A stretch of 64,000 bases of DNA, taken from Enterococcus_E cecorum_C (GTDB lineage: Bacteria > Bacillota > Bacilli > Lactobacillales > Enterococcaceae). Where the stretch lies: positions 1-64,000 of the forward strand of contig NZ_JBQKFH010000005.1 of the NCBI RefSeq assembly GCF_052119425.1. The letters are read 5' to 3'. Of this stretch, positions 61,204 to 64,000 are shown one piece after another. Numbering within the stretch: position 1 is the stretch's first letter; each line of letters starts with the position of its first letter. Under the pieces are notes generated by a model that was not told the DNA's origin, did not search any database, and worked only from the letters and a program-made list of their open reading frames with translations. Made by a program: the position numbers and the translations under genes.

Positions 61204-61632
61204 GTCCCGGCTCACATCCTTGAGTTAGACGGTGTTCAGCGACTAGCCACTTCGGCGTAAGACATTCTCGTCTGGGAAAGTCTTTACTTCTCGGACTTTC
61301 CCGACGTTCTGGACAAACTTATCCGCTCGTGGCTGATCGAGTCGCTTCACATCCTTGTACTAATCTGTGTTCGCCGGGAAGCTCCTGTGCATCTAAGCCG
61401 GCCTGTCTAGGAAAATCTTAAAATATGGTGGATTTTCCTGACATTCCGGAAAAACTTAGCTTTATCAGTATCAATCAACTAAATACTCGGAAAATTCACC
61501 CTCCTGCTTAAGAAAATCTCCTTTCATCCGATTTTCTTAGCAGAAGGTAACACATGAATTTTCTCGTATTTGCCCAAGTTGATTGATAACCTTATGCTTG
61601 GAGCTGATCGTCCCGGCTCACATCCTTGTACT
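61204..61632 (-). repeat. Three-hairpin structured repeat region, unknown
   Basis: A spacer of about 430 nt with no gene. A block TCACATCCTTG occurs three times on the plus strand (61204-61222, 61347-61360, 61610-61630); two copies are longer (CTGATCG...CTTCACATCCTTGTACTA type). Three hairpins share one plan: 61269-61282/61294-61306, 61404-61417/61431-61443, 61505-61518/61530-61542, each with a GAAAATC or GAAAGTC arm. The last is nested in further perfect arms 61490-61498/61555-61563 and 61469-61480/61577-61588. Probably a repeated RNA or mobile repeat. Confidence 0.6.
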
Positions 61633-61670
61633 AAAAAAGACTAGAACTTATTGAGTCCCAGTCTTTTCTT
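61633..61670 (-). terminator. Terminator of rpsP-khpA
   Basis: Minus strand AAAAGACT pairs with AGTCTTTT and T6, between khpA and the repeat region. Confidence 0.75.
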
Positions 61671-61677
61671 TTCATCA

Positions 61678-61926
61678 TTACTCTTTGCCGTCTAAGATAT
61701 TTAAACGAACCTTCTTTGGACCATTTACACGTACACTGTAAACAATAGTACGAATGGCTTTTGCTACTCGACCTTGTTTGCCAATGATACGACCAATATC
61801 TTCTGGTGCAACGGTCAAATTGTATTCAATAAATTCTTCTGACTCAGACACTTCCAATTGGACTTGGTCAGGCTGAGTAACTAATGGACGAACGATTGTT
61901 AAGACTAAAGCTTGCAAATCTTTCAT
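61678..61926 (-). CDS. khpA: RNA-binding KH-domain protein KhpA
   Basis: 82-aa single KH domain protein (YlqC family) with the GxxG loop in IIGKQGRVAKAIRTIV. KhpA pairs with KhpB/Jag and influences cell division and small RNA biology. The ATG at 61926 has AAGGTG 7 nt upstream. It lies 12 nt after rpsP, the usual pair. Confidence 0.92.
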   Translation of the reverse strand: MKDLQALVLTIVRPLVTQPDQVQLEVSESEEFIEYNLTVAPEDIGRIIGKQGRVAKAIRTIVYSVRVNGPKKVRLNILDGKE

Positions 61927-61937
61927 ATCCATTCACC

Positions 61938-62213
61938 TTATTTCTTAGCAAATTTAGCTTCATGATGTTTCTTCATAACGCCTTCTTTTGAAAGGATGTT
62001 ACGAACAGTATCAGAAGGTTGTGCACCTTTTGATAACCAATCAAGTACTAAATCTTCTTTGATTGTTACTTCTGCAGGGTCTTTCAATGGGTTGTAAGTA
62101 CCTACAGTTTCAATAAAACGTCCGTCACGAGGAGAACGTGAATCAGCAACTACAATACGGTAGAAAGGAGCTTTTTTAGATCCCATACGTTTTAAACGAA
62201 TTTTAACTGCCAT
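61938..62213 (-). CDS. rpsP: 30S ribosomal protein S16
   Basis: 91-aa protein beginning MAVKIRLKRMGSKKAPFYRI. The rest has VVADSRSPRDGRFIETVGTYNPL and GAQPSDTVRNILSKEGVMKKH, all family features. ATG at 62213 follows GGAGGTG at 7 nt; an upstream in-frame ATG at 62231 overlaps that ribosome site. Transcribed with khpA. Confidence 0.97.
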   Translation of the reverse strand: MAVKIRLKRMGSKKAPFYRIVVADSRSPRDGRFIETVGTYNPLKDPAEVTIKEDLVLDWLSKGAQPSDTVRNILSKEGVMKKHHEAKFAKK

Positions 62214-62251
62214 GTTAATTAACACCTCCATAATTTTTAATCACATGTGCT

Positions 62252-62280
62252 AGTTTAACAGTTTTTTTCCACGGTGTAAA
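62252..62280 (-). promoter_or_regulatory. rpsP promoter
   Basis: Minus strand TTTACA (62275-62280), 17-nt spacer, TAAACT (62252-62257). A TGTAAAG / CTTTACA inverted repeat overlaps the -35. Confidence 0.7.
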
Positions 62281-62345
62281 GAGTTTTTTCTTTACAGCTT
62301 AAAATTTTTTCATTAAATTTTTTTCATTTTAGAAATAGCGTCCTA

Positions 62346-62381
62346 TTGACTGTATTAAGTGTACTAGTTATAATAGCACAC
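62346..62381 (+). promoter_or_regulatory. GntR operon promoter with palindromic operator
   Basis: TTGACT (62346-62351), 17-nt spacer, TATAAT (62369-62374). Half-sites GTGTACTA (62359-62366) and TAGCACAC (62374-62381) make an imperfect palindrome over the -10, suited for autorepression by the GntR protein. Confidence 0.75.
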
Positions 62382-62418
62382 GAAGGACAGTGAAAATAGA
62401 TAGAAAGGAGCAAATCAG

Positions 62419-62826
62419 ATGATGTTAAGTATCGACAAAACAAGCAGCAAACCCTATTATGAACAGCTCGTCTTATCTGTAAAAGAAAGTGTCATACAAG
62501 GTGTTTTGCAACCAGGCGATCAACTCCCCTCGGTTCGTGAAGCTGCCAAACAACTCTTAATGAATCCCAATACCGTTAGTAAAGCCTATAAACAACTAGA
62601 AGCTGAACAAGTCATCGTCACGGTCAAAGGCAAAGGGACCTTTATCAAAGAAACACAGGACTTACCAAAAGATACTTACAAGATTCAACAACTGAAAAGT
62701 CAACTTTATAATTTCATGATTGAAGCACGACATCTGAAAATAGAAAATCAAGAAATCTTACAATGGATTGACGAAATTACCACCGAGTTAGGAGGCGCAG
62801 AAAATGAAAGTCACAAATCTATCTAA
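62419..62826 (+). CDS. GntR-family regulator, YtrA type
   Basis: 135-aa short GntR protein. N-terminal winged helix (about 10-75): SSKPYYEQLVLSVKESVIQG, LPSVREAAKQLLMNPNTVSKAYKQL, then KGKGTFI. The C-terminal tail is short and without ligand domain, as in YtrA regulators of ABC transporters. It overlaps the ATPase gene by 23 nt. Confidence 0.9.
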   Translation: MMLSIDKTSSKPYYEQLVLSVKESVIQGVLQPGDQLPSVREAAKQLLMNPNTVSKAYKQLEAEQVIVTVKGKGTFIKETQDLPKDTYKIQQLKSQLYNFMIEARHLKIENQEILQWIDEITTELGGAENESHKSI

Positions 62827-63676
62827 AACGATTGACCAAAAAGAAATATTACGCAATATCCACTTCGAATTAACTCCTGGAGAAATCGTCGGCTTAGTTG
62901 GACGCAATGGCTCAGGAAAAACCACCCTTTTTCGTACCCTAAGCAATCAATACTTAGCAGATACAGGAGAAGTTTGGATTCATGGGGAAAATATTTTTGA
63001 ACAACCACAATATAAAACTGAACTATTCTTTATTGATGAAAAGGAAAACTTCTTCAATCCTTATTCATTGAAAAAAATTGCTGGATTCTATCAATTGAGT
63101 TATCCGAAATTTAATATGGACTTATTCACCCAATTAGTCAATGCGTATCATCTACCAATTAATCGCAACTATCAGCGAATTTCTAAGGGGATGCAAAAAT
63201 TATTCTTACTTATTTTAGCAATGAGTTCTAAGGCTACTTATATTTTACTTGACGAACCTTTTGATGGTTTAGATGTCCTAGTGAAAAAACAAATGGTGGA
63301 ACTCTTATTAGACGCTATCAGCAATGAACCAATCAGTATCTTAGTCTCTTCGCATCAACTCAATGAGCTAGAACCGATTATCGATCGCGTGCTATTGTTA
63401 AGTCAACACACCATTACTCAGGATTATCAATTAGAAAGTTTACGGGAAAAGGCGCGCAAACTTCAACTGGTCTTTAAAGGCAAGGACATTCCAGAACTCG
63501 TCAAGCAAAATTCTAAAGCGATTGATATCCAAGGGCGTGTCATTGTGGCACTATTTGAAAACTATACCGATGAACTGGCGACTCAACTCAAAGCACTCGA
63601 ACCACTTGTCATGGAAGAACTACCTATTCAATTAAGCGATGTCTTTGAAGCCAATCTCAGAAATGAAAAAATTTAA
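62804..63676 (+). CDS. ABC transporter ATP-binding protein
   Basis: 290-aa ATPase. Walker A GRNGSGKTT at about 37-45, signature RISKGMQKLFLL (an LSGGQ variant), Walker B YILLDEPFDGLD, H-loop SSHQL. The C-terminal extension (210-290) is of the exporter type. AGGAGG precedes the ATG. With the GntR gene ahead and a membrane protein after, it forms a YtrA-like operon often induced by cell-wall stress, which is inference. Confidence 0.92.
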   Translation: MKVTNLSKTIDQKEILRNIHFELTPGEIVGLVGRNGSGKTTLFRTLSNQYLADTGEVWIHGENIFEQPQYKTELFFIDEKENFFNPYSLKKIAGFYQLSYPKFNMDLFTQLVNAYHLPINRNYQRISKGMQKLFLLILAMSSKATYILLDEPFDGLDVLVKKQMVELLLDAISNEPISILVSSHQLNELEPIIDRVLLLSQHTITQDYQLESLREKARKLQLVFKGKDIPELVKQNSKAIDIQGRVIVALFENYTDELATQLKALEPLVMEELPIQLSDVFEANLRNEKI

Positions 63677-63688
63677 GGAGGAACAAAT

Positions 63689-64000
63689 ATGCTTTACAAA
63701 ATTTATTGGAAACGCAGCAAATGGGTAATCCTCTTGGCTAGTCTGGCTATTTTTGTTAGCTTTATGTTACCAAGAATTGATTTAATTAAAAATTGGCAAA
63801 CTTCAGAAAATTACTACCACTCAACCAAATTTGTTGAAGATTATTCAGATGATAACTATACTGCACAACAACGACAAGCAATGGTAACCAATAGCCTAAC
63901 ATTGCATAATAAAGACGATAAAATACACCCGATAAATGCATTTGCAGAACATATAAGTTTTGCCTTACAAGAAATCAATAAATACAGTAACAACACCTAT
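63689..64000 (+). CDS. ABC transporter membrane subunit, 5' part only
   Basis: 104 codons reach the window end. One N-terminal TM segment (about 10-28: KWVILLASLAIFVSFMLP) is followed by a long extracytoplasmic hydrophilic stretch rich in Asn, Tyr and Asp. AAGGAGG lies 9 nt before the ATG and 12 nt after the ATPase gene. Likely the permease of the preceding ATPase. Confidence 0.75.
   Translation, partial: MLYKIYWKRSKWVILLASLAIFVSFMLPRIDLIKNWQTSENYYHSTKFVEDYSDDNYTAQQRQAMVTNSLTLHNKDDKIHPINAFAEHISFALQEINKYSNNTY

Noticed and set aside
61204..61632. CRISPR array
   Set aside because: Only three degenerate copies with uneven spacing (about 135 and 272 nt), structured spacers and no cas genes.

Overview
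The window looks like chromosomal DNA of a low-GC Gram-positive coccus, most likely an Enterococcus. The 5' end of a 16S rRNA gene, an SsrA tag of the enterococcal type (AKTNNSYALAA), an EbsC-like protein and the gene order dnaE-pfkA-pyk-yceD-rpmF-gnd-two-component system all point that way. From memory the V1 loop of the 16S fragment resembles the E. cecorum/columbae group, but this was not checked.

Layout. 1-600: start of an rRNA operon running off the left edge, with tandem promoters and leader. 650-11770: minus-strand housekeeping genes for an EtaRS/LisRK-like two-component system, 6-phosphogluconate dehydrogenase, L32 with YceD, pyruvate kinase, phosphofructokinase and DNA polymerase III alpha. 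11900-15200: a small DUF2929 membrane protein, a group II intron and an MFS exporter. 15300-26820: an accessory island with remnants of an integrative element (a broken serine recombinase fused to the first codons of a primase-like gene), a tightly coupled five-gene operon (HTH regulator, type III Mod, type III Res, AlbA_2/Schlafen-like protein, two-TM protein) and an IS66-family element with perfect 8-bp target duplications. 26990-46430: core genes for purine transport, tRNA-Ser, deoxynucleoside kinase, a ThrE-type exporter, pgi, gdhA, aroD, ebsC, an LtaS-type synthase, a small membrane/ATPase-like pair and a second two-component system. 46590-46960: tmRNA. 47070-51300: a GBS-Bsp/GDPD lipoprotein-like enzyme, a GAF-type methionine sulfoxide reductase and an orphan Na+-pump decarboxylase beta/small subunit pair. 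51470-56480: a glycyl-radical enzyme locus (aldolase, radical enzyme, DeoR regulator, activase) with a shared candidate operator. 56500-59030: a TetR/MFS pair and an amidase remnant. 59100-62230: rplS, trmD, rimM, khpA and rpsP, with an unexplained structured repeat between a small membrane protein gene and khpA. 62400-64000: a GntR/ABC transporter operon cut by the right edge.

How they work together. Central carbon flow (pfkA, pyk, pgi, gnd, aldolase) and translation/RNA maturation (rplS, rpsP, rimM, trmD, khpA, rpmF, ssrA) dominate. The island is the most likely place for a little-described system: a type III restriction-modification operon extended by an AlbA_2 protein and a two-TM protein that are translationally coupled to it. 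The second unexplained signal is the three-hairpin repeat at about 61.2-61.6 kb. All functional statements are by reading of motifs; no database search was possible.
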